Source: Calamus simplicifolius (Eukaryota; Streptophyta; Magnoliopsida; Arecales; Arecaceae). From it: DNA of 64,000 nt. The notes beneath the pieces were generated by a model that saw only the letters and a program-made list of their open reading frames with translations, was not told the DNA's origin and searched no databases. Within the stretch, counting starts at the first letter, position 1, and every line of letters starts with the position of its first letter. Where the stretch lies: the NCBI GenBank assembly GCA_900491605.1, contig UESW01004563.1:62001-126000 (forward strand), read 5' to 3'. The translations under genes were made by a program, and so were the position numbers. Below, in pieces: positions 10,899 through 23,728 of the stretch.

Positions 10899-12117
10899 GG
10901 CAGTGTTTGGATGGAGGAATAAAGTCTGGAATAGGCCCTTATTCCCCCTTATTCTCTCAACAGAAGGAAAAAGGTGTATGGGCCCTACGAGATTAGCTAT
11001 TCCAGTCAACCCTTCTTATTCCAATTCTTATTCCATGGTACTGGATGGAATAGCTCCTATTCCCACTGTAGCTATTCCAGGGCACCGATGGCATTAAATT
11101 AAATATATTAAATAAATTTATTTATAATGTCATTTAAATAAATTAAATAAATTTATTTATAATATAATTTAAAATGAAATAAATTATTTATAATATAATT
11201 TAAAATGAAATAAATTTATTAAGTATGTTCTTATATTTTTTATTAATAATAATTAATTTATTACCTTATTTATTAAATAATAATTTATTCAATTAAATTA
11301 ATTAAATAATTTATTTATAAAATAATTAAAATTAAAAAAATTATTAATAGAAAATAATAAATTAAGTATGTTTTTTTTTCTTTATTAATTAAATAATTTA
11401 TTAAGTATGTTCTTATGCTATTAATAATAATTAATTTATTACCTTATTTCTTAATAATAATAATTCATTCAATTAATAAATTTAATAAATTTATATAATA
11501 TAATTTAAATTAAATAAATTATTAATAGAAAATAGTAAATTAAGTATGTTATTTTTTCTTTATTAATATAAAATAATTTATTAAATATGTTCTTATATTA
11601 TTCTATTAATAATTAATTTATTACCTTATTTATTAATAAATAATAATTTATTCAATTAAATAAATTAAATAAATTTATTTATAATATAATTTAAAATTAA
11701 ATAAATTTATTAATAGAAAATAATAAATTAAGTATGTTATTATTTTCTTTATTAATATAAAATAATTTATTAAGTATGTTCTTATATTATTTATTAAAAT
11801 AATTAATTTATTACCTTATTTATTAATAATAATAATTTATTCCTATCATTTTAAAAAATAAAAATTGATAAACCATTTTTATTGGAAGGGGTATCTTTAA
11901 AATTTCAGAAAAATTCTTCATCTATTCCTATTGGAATACATGCTTATTCCCATGTCATCCAACTCATTTGGAATAACACTGCATTAATTGTACTGAAATA
12001 ACATGGAATACCAGATTTTCATCCAAACAAAAATCTATAATAACAAAAGGAATAAGCTATTCCTACGGAATTCATATCCCTATTCTCGGAATAACTTTTT
12101 GACATCCAAATGCAGCC
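10899..12117. mobile_element. PIF/Harbinger (Tourist-like) non-autonomous element, 1.2 kb
   Basis: The left end GGCAGTGTTTGGATG and the right end CATCCAAATGCAGCC (reverse complement GGCTGCATTTGGATG) form an imperfect 15-bp terminal inverted repeat. The flanks are TTA at 10896-10898 and TTA at 12118-12120, the 3-bp duplication typical of PIF/Harbinger elements. Subterminal regions share inverted TATTCC/GGAATA-rich sequence. The interior is AT-rich with no coding capacity, so it would need a transposase in trans. At 1,219 bp it is long for a MITE because of an internal tandem array. Confidence 0.88.
11110..11850. repeat. About four AT-rich tandem units of ~180 bp within the Harbinger-like element
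   Basis: The motif TTAAGTATGTTCTTAT recurs at about 11218, 11401, 11581 and 11770. Each is followed by TTAATTTATTACCTTATTT and a TTATTCAATTAAATAAATT-like stretch. Unit length is 180-189 bp with indels and point changes. Confidence 0.8.
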
Positions 12118-12120
12118 TTA

Positions 12121-13118
12121 TGGTATTGCAGTCCAGGTGGCTCTCGCTCACCTCTCATGGTGAGTAATTGCACTGCAAAGAGGTTCCAAGCGTGAATATG
12201 AAGAACTGCCACCTCCGCTAATAATCTTTTTAAACTTAACATGGGCTACCATTAATTATATATTTTTATATTTATAAAAATAGACTGAATAAGATTCAAA
12301 TTAAATGATCGATATAAGTTGAAATAAAATATGCGATTTATAGAATATTAAGTTAGGTCCATTTCAATGATTATGCATATCAGTATGTAGCATGAGATGT
12401 AGTGCCTGATTATTTGGGCTTCTTAATGGAAAGCCCAATAGTTATTTTATTTTTTTATCTTATTTTCATTTTCATACTAATCCAACTCTAATTCTGACTA
12501 ATTTTTATTAAAAAAGTGAGAGGGTTATCAATCCTATTGAATAACAACGTAAAATAAAGTAAGATGGGAGAATGAAAGAATGGATGCTAAACATAAAGAG
12601 ACAATTACACTAATACATGCTTCATATATATATTTCATGATCTGATTTGAAATTAAGTGTTTTAATCTTTGGTATATGATTGCTAGATCTAACAAATTTA
12701 ATTGGGAAAAGAATAAATTATAACACTCCGAGAATTGGATTGGCACAGAATTTAAGGACGTGATTTGAGCATGGCTTGCCCATGGAATACCTTCAAACGG
12801 CGTAGCCTCCAAAGTCCAGTAAATTAGGCCGGTCGGGCTGATTTTATATCTAATTCTGGTCCTACTGGCATAATGGGTTTGCTCGTAAACGCTTCAGATG
12901 GAAATGGTTGAGGCTTGCTACAAGCTGCTAAGCCTAACTCTATCTCATAATTTTCCAGCCTTCTTCCAACCCAAATTGAAACAACCAGCTCAAAGAGTTG
13001 ATTCAAAGGATCGGTGTCCTTCCACTCAGGATACATTACCAACTTTCTTGCTTTCTTATGTACTCTTTTATCACCATTTTCTGATGATGCGCCTATCAGT
13101 AGTAATGACCATCGGTAC
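12121..13118. other. Intergenic DNA, no gene recognised
   Basis: AT-rich to mixed sequence. A 128-aa minus-strand open frame (12824-13210) runs into the LTR of element A and shows no recognisable domain, so it is not called. The left break of element A lies at the right end of this stretch. Confidence 0.45.
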
Positions 13119-13536
13119 AAAAGGTGATCATCTGCCATAAAGTACTTCTCACCCAGTTCAGATGTGATTAATCCAATCCCACTAGTTTTGACATTTATTG
13201 GCAAAATCATGGCTCATCATGAGATTCCAATCTTATCGAACAAGCCACGCAGACCCAAAGCAGCAACAAAACGGGTCAGAGGGACCCATAACTAAGGTAT
13301 GAACACTGAAGCAAACACTTAGAGAATTTGATAATCTTCTTCTTAACTCTCATTCGAGCTTTTTCAAGCTCACAGCTATGATTCTGATCACTAACTTGAG
13401 CATCGGAGAGTCTCCGTCGGAATATCCGATCCCCGAAACTTCTTGCAGATCTAGGAGTTGAGGCGAAACTTCTTCATGAAGGTCTCGGCCCGTTCACTGA
13501 CGCTCAAGGACGTCAGCTCAAGGTGATCAAGCATCA
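13119..13536 (+). repeat. Element A 5' LTR, truncated at its left side
   Basis: The sequence from AAAAGGTGATCATCTGCCAT to GTGATCAAGCATCA matches the 3' LTR of A. About the first 520 bp of the LTR are absent. The conserved block ACTTGAGCATCGGAGAG lies at 13394-13410. The end at 13536 was fixed by a 35-bp gap-free alignment with the 3' LTR end at 45491. Confidence 0.85.
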
Positions 13537-13539
13537 TTA

Positions 13540-13558
13540 GATTGGCACGCCAGGAAGG
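13540..13558 (+). other. Element A primer-binding site
   Basis: GATTGGCACGCCAGGAAGG lies 3 bp after the 5' LTR. The same site, ATTGGCGYGCCAGGAAGG, follows the LTRs of B and D, which ties the three elements together. The tRNA used was not identified. Confidence 0.75.
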
Positions 13559-13628
13559 GAAGGACGATGGTGCTGCTCAGAAAAGGATAGCTCTGTAACT
13601 CTGAATTACAAGCTCTCTCTCTCTCTTG

Positions 13629-15183
13629 AACAATAATAGTGGTAACACATATTCAAGAGGCTTCTGCCAGTTATACTAGGAGGCATTCCTCCCATGCCGA
13701 ACAACCAGAGGCTAATCCCCCTATTCTTTCTTCACCACCGGTCTTAGCCACTCCGCAAGAGTAACTAGCCACTCTTACCCAGCAAGTCCAAGCTCTTGTT
13801 AGAGCGGTTCGTGAGTTGCAAGGGCAACAGCCGGCGGCTATTCAGCAGCTACCCGAGTATCCCATACTGCTTGCTACAGCTCCCCCGGTCAGTCAATAAT
13901 CTACCTACAGAAGATCCTCTATGGAGGAGCATCGCCATCGTCATGCTCCGTTCAGGCACCACCACCAAGAAACTTCCAAAAGGTTGTGGTCTTCTACCCT
14001 CCACTCGAGTAGCCCCTCCTCCAAACATAGATGGAGAAAGGAGCCCAGGCGGATACACCGCCATCAGCATCACCGCTCTCCCCGTTCATCTTCTGAATCA
14101 ATGAATGAGGACCTTAATTGCCAGATGGAGAGGCATTTAGAGGAGCAAGACCAGCGGTTGGAGGAGTTCAATCAGAAACTCAATAATCAACCAGGGATGG
14201 ATTATGACACTCGTCCACCCCTCACCCGTCGGATTATGGAAGAGTCTGTTCCTCACAGGTTCTATCTTCCTCAGCTGGATCCTTATGATAGCACTACAGA
14301 TCTACTGGATCAACTAGAGAGTTATAAAACTCTCATGCAAGTTCAAGGGGCAACTGACGCCATTCTATGTATTACTTTTTTTTCTACCCTCCGGAAGGCT
14401 GCGCATGCTTGGTATTCTTGTCTTCTCTCATGCAGCATCGACTCCTTCCGATAGTTGGAAAAAGCTTTCTTAGCACACTTTGATGCCTTCTAGAAGATTC
14501 CTCGGGTAGCGGACAGTATGTTCTCCATTCAGCAGAAGGAAGGAGAACTTTTGAAGGATTTTGTGGCCCGATTCAAGATGGCATCCCTCGAGGTCTACCA
14601 CCTCGATGATGCTGTGGCCACCCTAGCCCTGAAGCGAGGACTTCGTCCCTCTTGCTTCACCTATTCATTGGACTAGAAGCCTCCCAGTTTCTATGCCGAG
14701 CTTTTGAGTCGCACACAGAAATATATTTGTATCGACGAAGCTGATCTTACTCGGAGAGGCACAGAGAGAGGGCCTAATAAAAGACCGGTCCGCACGGAGT
14801 CAAGCAAACCCCCCACCAAGAAGCCTGAACCTCCGCACCGGCCAGAAAACTGGCACCAAAACTTTGCCCCCAGAGAAGAGAACTTCACACCTTTCCTCAC
14901 CCCCAGGTCTCATATTCTTATGGAGATTGAAGGTGAGTCTTATCCCCAGCACCCTCCCCCTCTGAGGACAGGCGCCGCTCGTGACCGGGGTTGTTATTGC
15001 TGCTTCCATAGAGATTATGGCCATGATAGTAATGACTACCGTAATCTAAAGCATGCCATCAATGAGCTCATCCAGCGGGGTTACCTTGAAAAGTTTATCC
15101 AGAAGGGAGGGTCTGCAGCCGTCCCAGCTCTGATGGGGCCTCCACCTATTCAGGCCAACATTGATAATACTCCAACAGAATGA
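13629..15183 (+). pseudogene. Element A gag (decayed)
   Basis: A Tat-type Gag: a basic His/Ser/Arg-rich N-terminal part (13921 onward), a coiled-coil-like stretch (EEQDQRLEEFNQKLN), then the retrotransposon gag core, MEESVPHRFYLPQLDPYD to LRKAAHAWYS. A C/H-type knuckle-like motif CCFHRDYGHDSND lies near 15000. Gag would form the cytoplasmic virus-like particle. Stops interrupt it at 14452 (TAG), about 14490 (TAG) and about 14674 (TAG). The start codon, judged by alignment to element B's gag, would have been near 13629 and is lost. Confidence 0.85.
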
Positions 15184-18100
15184 ACGGTGGGCATGCTTTC
15201 ATGGGAAACAGCTTCATCTTCGAAGAGACTAAGGAGGGATTAGGGGGTGAAAATTTAATCCCTTTTTCTAAAAGGGAGTTAGTAGGGGGGGCAATCTGAA
15301 TGATAATAGCGTAATTGTTTCTATGACTATCGCTAAACATCTTGTAAAAAAATATTAATAGATAGTGGGAGCTCTGCGGATATCCTTACTTATGATGCTT
15401 TTGTTTGGATGAATTTATCTCCTAACTCCCTACAACCAATGATCACGCCTTTGGTCGGCTTCATCGGAGACTCAATGAGGGTAGAAGGTGAAATTACCTT
15501 GCCAGTCATGGCAGGATCGCCGCCGTGTTAGAGCACTGTCCTGATGAGGTTCTTAGAGGCCCGAGTACCTTTGCATACAACATTATACTCGATCGACTAG
15601 GTTTAAACCTCTTGGATGCAGTGATATCTACTAAGCGCCTGCTCGTGAGATTCCCTACCAGTAGAGGGATCGACGAGATGCGTGGGGAGCAAAATCCTAT
15701 GCAAATATGCGATCATATGGCTCCCAACCCTTAGGAGATGGTGACTCCATTGACTTTGGTGCTGTTCGACCCCAAAGAATCTGAAAGAAGGGGTGAATCG
15801 GCCGAGCACCTATTATCCTACCCATTGGAGGACGATCCTAGGAAGACTGTGCAGATCAGTGAGCTTCTTTCCTTGGAAATGAAGAATCAACTCCTCACCT
15901 TTTTATGGACAAACACAGATGTCTTCGCCCGATCAGTATCGGATATGCTCAACATCCCTTCGGAGGTAATTACTCATAAACTCAATATTGATCTAAAGTA
16001 CCGGCCTGTCCGCTAAAAGAAAAGAAGTTTTACCCCCAAGTGATAGAAAGCTATTGATGCGGAGGTTAATAAGCTACTCTTCGCTGGCCACATTTGGAAA
16101 GCACAATACCCAGATTGGTTAGCCAATATAGTGATGGTGCGAAAGGCCAGTGGAAGTTGAAGAATCTGCATTGATTTCACTTACCTCAATAAAGCGTATC
16201 CTAAGGACAGCTTTCCATTGCCACGGATCGATCAGTTGGTGGATTCCATATCTGGCCATGAGCTCCTCAGTTTCATGGATGCCTTCTCTAGATATAATCA
16301 AATAAAGATGGACCTAATGGATGAAGAAAATACCTCTTTCATCACTGAGAAAGGCATCTACTGCTATAAGGTAATGCCCTTTGGGTTAAAGAATGTAGGG
16401 GCTACCTATCAGAGATTGATGAATAAGATCTTTAAAAATCAGATTGGGCATAACATGGAGGTGTATATGGATGATATATTAACTAAGAGCACCTGCATTG
16501 CCAACCATATCGCCGATCTAGAAGAGACATTTGATAATCTTCGATGCCATCAAATGAATCTTAACCCTCGTAAACATGCATTCGGGGTCACCGCTAGGAA
16601 ATTCCTGGGCTTTCGGTGATGCAACGGGGGATTGAAGAAAATTTAGAGAAGATTTCGGCTATTCTTGATATAAGGCAACCAATTAATGAGAAGGAGGTGC
16701 AGTGGCTCATCGAGAGAGTGGCCGCTCTGAGTCGGTTTCTATCAAGATCAGCTGAGAGATGCTTACCCTTCTTCAAAGCTTTACGCAAGGCAGATGACTT
16801 CGAGTGAACGGAGAGCTGCCGAGAGCCTTCGAGGAGTTGAAGGAATTCCTATCCACGCCGCCATTGTTGTTGAAGCCAAAATAAGGAGAAAAGTTCTTCT
16901 TCTATCTTGTTGTCTCTCCGGAGGCAGTTAGCTCTGTTCTGGTGCATCTTGACCCCGACGGAGCGCAAAAACCTATTTACTATACCGACAAGGTACTCCA
17001 CGACGCAGAGATCAAGTACTCCAGAACTAAAAAAATTATTTTTACTCTAATCATCTTCGCTTAGCATCTCAAGTCATATTTTTAAGCCCATCCGATCATG
17101 GTACTCATAGACCAACCTCTCAGAGTTGTTCTGGTTCATCCTGACACCTCCGATTGGCTAGCTAAATGGGCCATTAAATTGGAAGAATTTGATCTTTCAT
17201 TTTAATCCTGATCTACCCTGAAGTCTCAGGTGCTGGCGAACTTTCTGGTGGAGTGCACCTGGACAAAAAGGCAACCTAGGGACTTCCCTATGATGTATTC
17301 AGATGCTGAGGAGGATGCGGCAGAGACCTAGATCCTCCATGTCGATGGCGTCTCTAATTCTCAAGGAAGCAGAGCTGGTCTCATTCTTGTAAATTCGGAG
17401 GGTACAGTGCTGGAATATGCTCTCCGATTTCTTTTTAAAGCTACCAATAATCAAGCTGAGTATAAGGCCTTATTGGCCAGAATCAAGCTCGTGCGGGAGC
17501 TCAGAATAAAATGCCTCAAGGCCTTTATCGACTCCCAGCTCATCTCCGGACAAGTCACCGGGAGTATGAAGCTCGAGACCCTATTATGTCTTGATACCTA
17601 AATAAAGTCAAGTCACCGACCTCTTCATTGGCTTATTTTACTATCAGTTATATACCCAGAGGCGAAAATGCTAGAGCCAACACTTTTTGCGGCTAGCTAC
17701 CTCGGCTGACAATACATTAAGAAGAACATATGTTGAGCACCTAGAGGTCCTAGCTATTGATGCAGTGGAAGAGGTTCTACCGGTTACATAGAAGCCAACA
17801 TGGATCGATGTTTACATCCGTTATCTTACTAACAGTACTCTCCCTACTGACCCTATAGAAGCCAGGCTACTCAAATGGAGGGCCCCTAAATTTGTATTGA
17901 TGAATTGTTAATTGTACAAGAAGTCTTTTTATTATCCCCTCCTCAAATGCGTTGGTCCTACAGATGCTAACCATATTCTCAGAAAGATTTATGAGGGTAT
18001 ATGCGGGAACCACCTGGGAGGTAGATCACTGGCGCACAAGACTCTTCGCAAGGGATATTATTGGCTTACTATGCAGAAGGACGCTGCTGAGCTAGCCTCT

Positions 18101-18980
18101 CAGCTAAGTTTGCTCTCTGCTCCGTGGCCTTTCGTTCAGTGAGAGATGGACATCCTTAGACCATTCCCACTAGCTTCAGGCCAACAGAGGTTCTTAATTA
18201 TCGCCATCGACTATTTCACCAAATGGGCTGAGGTCGAGGCATTAGCCAAAATCACTAAGAGCAAGGTGAAGATATTTTTTTGAAAATCTATCATCTTCGA
18301 TTTGGCCTTCCCCATACTATCATCACTGATAACGGTCGTTAGTTCGATAATGCGGCATTCAAGGCCTTTTGCACCGAACGGGGTATTTGCCACCAATTCA
18401 CTTCTGTCGAACATTCATAGACTAATGGAGAAGCAGAAGTCATGAATTGGACCATCCTTCGGGGACTTAGAATCTGATTGGATGAGTTCAAAGGCAAGTG
18501 GGTGGAGGAACTCCCTAGTGTATTGTGAGCGTATAATATGACTCCAAGAGTCCCTATAGGGAAGACTCCTTTTAGTCTCGTCTTTGGATCTGAAGCGGTC
18601 ATCTCGATGGAGATTGATCTTCCCAGCCTTCGGGTGGAATCATATAATGAAGAAGATAATTCTGATTGGCTAAGGACCAATCTCGATCTCATCAATGAGG
18701 CGCAAGACCAAGCATGGCTCAGGATAGTTGTCTTCCGCCAATAAGCAGCGAGATATTACAATGCTCGAGTCTACCCCAAAACATTCCACCCAGGTGACCT
18801 AATCCTCAGAAAAGCCAAAATATCTAATCCAACTAAAGGAGGCAAGCTATCTCCTAAATGGGAGCAGCTCTATCGAGTCATTGAAGCACTTCATTGAGGG
18901 GCATATCAACTTGAGGAGCTCATGGAGGGACGATTCCACGTACTTGGAATGTGGATAACCTTTGTCGATACTACCAATAG
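15184..18980 (+). pseudogene. Element A pol: protease, RT, RNase H, integrase (decayed)
   Basis: Regions in order: protease with DSGSSADILTYDAF near 15360; reverse transcriptase, 15738-16619, with FSRYNQIKMD, MPFGLKN and an intact catalytic YMDD (about 16467-16478); RNase H around 16900-17250; a second RNase H-like domain beginning HVDG near 17338 with NNQAEY; and integrase from about 17900 to 18950, with HTKWAEVEALAKIT-type sequence after 18200. It ends in a YYQ-stop at 18980. At least a dozen stops and several frameshifts break it. Pol would copy the RNA into DNA and insert it; this copy is dead. Confidence 0.85.
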
Positions 18981-19039
18981 TGGGTGTATTTAGCCAATGA
19001 TTATAAGAAAAACTTTCAATTCAATTTCTCGATTGAGAT

Positions 19040-19460
19040 TAGTAAATTTCAAAAGGACCTCGGCGGCCCTGCGATCATAGACACCCCCGGGCCAGCGCGA
19101 GAAACCTTCAAGGCAGTTCAAGTCCTATGGTCTCGGCAGTCCCAAGTCAAACTCCTGGGCCGGTGTAAGAAACCTCCATGGTAGTTTTCAAAAAGACCTT
19201 AGCATCCCCGTGATCATAGATACCCCCGGGCCAGCGCGAGAAACCTTCGAGATGATTCAAGTCCTATGGTCTCGGCGGTCCCAAGTCAAACTCCTGGACT
19301 GGTGCAAGAAACCTCCATGGTAGTTTTCAAAAGGACCTCGGTGGCCGCACGATCATAGGCACCCCCGGGCCGGTGCGAGAAACCTCCGAGACGGTTCAAG
19401 TCCTATGATCTCAGAGGTCCCAAGTCAATTCCTAGGCCAGCATCAACCCTCGAGGCAGGA
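19040..19460 (+). repeat. Three tandem ~139-bp units after element A pol
   Basis: Units start with CAAAAGGACCTCGG-like sequence near 19050, 19188 and 19327. Each contains GATCATAGACACCCCCGGGC, GCGAGAAACC and GGTCTCGGCAGTCCCAAGTC. A partial fourth unit fades after 19440. Element B has a different minisatellite in the equivalent place. Confidence 0.85.
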
Positions 19461-20953
19461 CCGGCATTAGCATTTAAGGAACACTCTAGCAAAAGCCCAA
19501 AAGATGAAGCTAAGCATAAGCATTTCTATAAGGTCCGCATACCGAATTGCTAACTCGCCAGATATACTCAAAAGATCAAAGGTGCATCCAAAGGCTAAAG
19601 CCAAGACATGATCACCAACAGACTAAAGACGCTACAAAAAGCTAAGTCTTTTATACTTGAGAAAAATTTCTTTTCATTAATTTAGTATCAATGTTCTACA
19701 AAAAGGCTGACTGTAGTCGGATTACAATAATGTAAAAAAAAAAAGAAGAGGAAAAAAGAAGAAATGGATCTTCAGGGCTCAGTGGATACCTAATGAGGGA
19801 TGAAGTGGAATGATGCAATCTAGGAGGAGATAGTAATAACTAAATAAAAAATAAAGTAAAGCTAGGCTACATTTTCATGTAAAAGAGCAGAAATTTTCAT
19901 GAAGGGATTTGCATGTTAAACTAAACTTGGAGGAGAATCCTTCAAAATAGTAAAGAAAAAGGATCTTTGTGGCTAAGAAACCACACAGGCTAGGGCTTAG
20001 TTATTCTAATATTTTAGATCGAAAAATATTGAAAGAGGGGTATCCGGCCATTAATATATCAGAGATTGAAATGTTTACACTCAAGGATGAAGTTCTTGGA
20101 TGACAAGGAGATTCCTCTAGTTGTAGGACTTCTTATATCTGTCTCTTGTCATGGAAGACCTTCTTTGGAACCTAGAATTCTCGGTGATCTTGGCAGATTT
20201 GAGGTAGCTTGGTCGGCCTTCTTTGTGGAGTCTTCTTGCACCTTGAAAGATGGGATGGGATGGAGAATGACTAATGGATCTTGGCATAGAAATGACTTTC
20301 TTGAAGTAGCTAAGGGCCTCTCACCCACTCTCTCTCGGAGGACATTTGCAACACAAATGAAAGAAAATAAACTCAACTTTCATTCATTATAAATTATCTT
20401 TATAAGAGAGCTTGGAGTAGTATTTATAAGCCTCCAAGAAACTTTTGAAAATTCGAATTACATGGAGCTTTTCATGGAAAGTTGCAACCTAAGCTAGCTA
20501 TAAGGGTGGAAGGTTGAAGCAACTTATAACTAAGCTTAAAAAGAGAAGAGAAAAATGGGCGGCTCCTTTGAATTTGAATTCTCCTTGGTGATGTGGCATG
20601 TGGTGATGTGGCTTGATGAGGTGTACACCATGATGTTGACATGGCACCCAACAATGCTTGCTGAAGTGGCGTCCACCTTGGATTGATATGTTGGAGTAGT
20701 TGAATGCATCCAATCTTCAAGCTCACTTGCTTACCTTGAACTCAATTCCATACCTCTCTTGAACCCAACTACTAAACTCACTAAATACAAACCAATTTGA
20801 CCATACTTGGACTCAAGAACCCAAATTAAAATAAATCAACTTTAATTACATGACTCAAATTCAAAGAACTAAAATTATTACTCTATTTATAGGACACATG
20901 AAAGAATTAAAGCCATACTGAATTAGATCAAAGCCTCTTTCGAACTTTGGTGT
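19461..20953. other. AT-rich non-coding segment of element A, possibly with an inserted LTR
   Basis: Composition differs from the GC-rich neighbours. It lies between the tandem units and the stop codon of the antisense ORF. On the minus strand CCTATAAATAGAG near 20883-20895 resembles a TATA box, and a second TATAA-type motif is present near 20400. This could be a solo LTR of another family, but no TG..CA ends or target duplication could be fixed. The 108-aa plus-strand frame at 20066 has no recognisable domain. Confidence 0.4.
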
Positions 20954-23184
20954 TCACACCAATCCTGACCCATTTTTGGCGTCGCCACTCTTCGGACCCT
21001 CTTCTTCATCCTCGGGCTGAAGGTCTTCGAGGCCGCTTATTTTAAAGACCCGAGAGACTTTCTCTTTGCACTTCTCAAAGCCTTAGAAAAAAGCATCGAG
21101 AACCACCTCACTGAACTTTGTAGCAAAATCCATGGAGCTTTTGTAGTTCTCCATTGCTTCTTGAACTCGGGCCTCGATGATAGCCTCCCTCTCCATAGCC
21201 TAGGTCTCGGCAGCGGCCAGCTTCTCCGTGGCCTCTTGGGTCTGGGCCTCTGCGGCGGCCTTCCCATCCCAAGAGGCTCGATCGTTCGCCTCCGCGATGG
21301 CCAACCTCTCCACGGCAGCCCAAGCCTCTAACTCGGCCTTGTTGGCCCTCTCCTCAGCATGATTCAACTTGAGGAGAGTCTCCTCTAGCCTCTCCTCGGT
21401 CGGCCTAAGCCTCGTCATGGCATCTATGAGCTTAGCCTTGGTGACCTTGGCCCTACTCTCGGTGACCTCTACTTGGGTCTTCAAAAAACTATTCCCCTCC
21501 TAGGTGATTCGGAGGTCGTCGGCCACCTTCATTTCTCGAGACAGTGCCTCAGCTAATTCGTTGGCCAGGCTATCGGCCCGGGCCTTGGCGGCATTCAACT
21601 CATCCTGAATGCGTCCACAACTATTGATGGCCCCGGCACAGGCCTCCCAAAGGATGAAAAGGCCATTGGACATCTGCATGAACTAATCAGTTAGGGCACG
21701 GCCCAAGTCCTCACATCATGTATTTAAGTAAGAAGAGACGGAATCGATGAACTTACCTGGAGGGCGACAGAGAAGAGACTGTCAAAAATGCCAGCGATCG
21801 ATCAGTAGCGGAGCTCAGCTTGGAAGGTCGGGGGACTAGAGCTCCTTAATATCCTTTCCGCCAGCTGGCCCCGGTTCATCGCTGTCATCCAGGAGGGTCG
21901 ACTCCGAGGTTCATTGGTAGGAGGTATCTCCCCTCCCTCTGACGTCGGCCGAGTAGCCAGCGGAGCATCCTCTTCAACACCCACCATCGAAGGCATTCCA
22001 ACCCTCACTTCCGATGTGGTCTCACCTTCGGGTTCGGCAGCGGCCGAGGGCTCTTCCCTAGATAGCCCCACCTCAGCCTCAGCAGGAGGAACCCCCACTA
22101 TTGGTGCTGTGGCAGAGGGATCCTCCCTCCTCGGCTCTTCCACCAGGGCAGCTTCGGGAGCCGCAAAAGGAACCATGGGGGGTTGGGATGGCCCACCCTG
22201 CTCTTCTCGGCGATGCTTTTTGGGTGCTGCCTTCACCTTGTCACCAATGGCCTCTTTCCTTTTTCGGAGGGCCACCATCAAAAAATCAGAAGAAAATTTC
22301 ATTGCTGCATAGAGAAGCAAAAAGAGCGAAGGTCAAAAAAAAAGATGGCTAAGAGATATGGCGCTCACCAAGCGCCGGTGCTGACGATGCTGACACTGCA
22401 CTGGCTTCATGGAGGTTAACCTCTAATGACAACTCTCGAAGGGGGGGATGATGGATGACAGCAGCGAGTCGAACACCTCTCGGTCCTCCTCGTTCACCAT
22501 CGCATTTTTATTAGGGCTGGTGTCAGGGATGCCTCAACCCTCTTCACCCCGTCCAAATGGACAAAGAAAAATCGGGATTTCCATCCCTTAATCTTGGAAG
22601 GAAGGTCGAGCTTGAGGGATCTCTTAGGTCTGGAGGCAAAGCTCCACCACCCAGATTTATTAAGATTGCGGAGTTTATATAAGGCCTGGAACAAGGAGAT
22701 CCAAGTAGAAAGACCATGGAAATGATAAAGTACTAAAAAGGCATAGATAATCCGAATGGAGTTCGGAGTTAGTTACGCCGGGATAAGATCATACCTATCC
22801 AGAAGATTGAAAAGGAAGACGAAGCCCGCTCCTGAAGAACTCCTTGTATAAGGCGATCCCACCAGACTGATTGGAGGTCACCCTGTCACTAGGACGAGGG
22901 GAAAGGTGCCCTAAGGTTCTTTACATCCTGGGTGGTCATGGTAGATTCTATCCCCTCCGGGCCTACAGACTTAGAGGAATCAATCGGAGAAGGAGCCCTA
23001 GAAGGTGGGGGAGGAGCCCTAGAGGGCAGAGGAGAGGCCCTAGGTGGCGTGGCGCTCCGGCTGCGGTCGCTGAATAGTTACGGATGAAAACACCATCGGG
23101 AGCCTGATGCCATTTCTGGAGGATCTCCTCCCTGGAGGGTTCAACCATGGGGGCTTTACCTTTTCTATGGAGGTCAGAATCCAT
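20954..23184 (-). pseudogene. Element A antisense extra ORF (Transposase_28 / gypsy-type aORF), decayed
   Basis: Reads opposite to gag-pol, between pol and the 3' LTR. A plausible start is at 23184 (MDSDLHRKGKAPMVEPSREE). The middle has SGWWSFASRP and KIKGWKSRFFFVHLDG (about 22530-22660), the signature of the plant putative gypsy-type transposon domain (PF04195). This is followed by a Pro/Glu/Ala-rich part (21802-22320) and an Ala/Glu-rich coiled coil (21200-21484). It ends ..NGSGLV-stop at 20954. A minus-strand intron with GTAAGT donor at 21756 and AG acceptor at 21683 (74 bp) fits the frame and has a counterpart in B. Stops and frameshifts around 22400-22950 break it. The function of this ORF family is not established. 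Confidence 0.8.
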
Positions 23185-23728
23185 GAGATGAAAGAATAAA
23201 AAGATGGAAGAAACTAACCTGGAGATCAAGGGGACAGGAGCAAGGGCTCAAGACTTAGAAAGTGAAGAGGACACAGGAAAGATGGTGGAGACGTAAGAAG
23301 CTCAAAGAGATGGGCAAAACAATCTTTATACACTATTTTTGAACATCTCGCCCACTACAGTGCCATGCAGAGATTCATGAGTGGAAGCTTCACCTGGCTA
23401 TCCTTAAGTTTTTTGCTATCTGAGATACGGTGCCTCGGTGACTTTCGAGGGCCGTAATTCACACCTAATGATGGGACACAGATAAAAATAATCCAATAAT
23501 GGTGCCTCACCTTTTTTTCATTGATCGAGAAGTATTTTCCTCAATATCTCTGTGGATCACATTGTTTTTGGTGTCATTCCTTAAATATTGAGAGGACTTT
23601 GAAGAGACTTTACCTCCTTGAGGCCACGTGCTCACCTCCGCTAATTTATGGCGCGTAAGGATTAATAAAAGCAGGAGATATGCACTCCTTTCTCTTAGCC
23701 CGTGCTGCACGCGTGAGCGCCAAGTCTC

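Noticed and set aside
12824..13210. 128-aa minus-strand open frame
   Set aside because: It crosses the truncated LTR of element A and has no recognisable domain.
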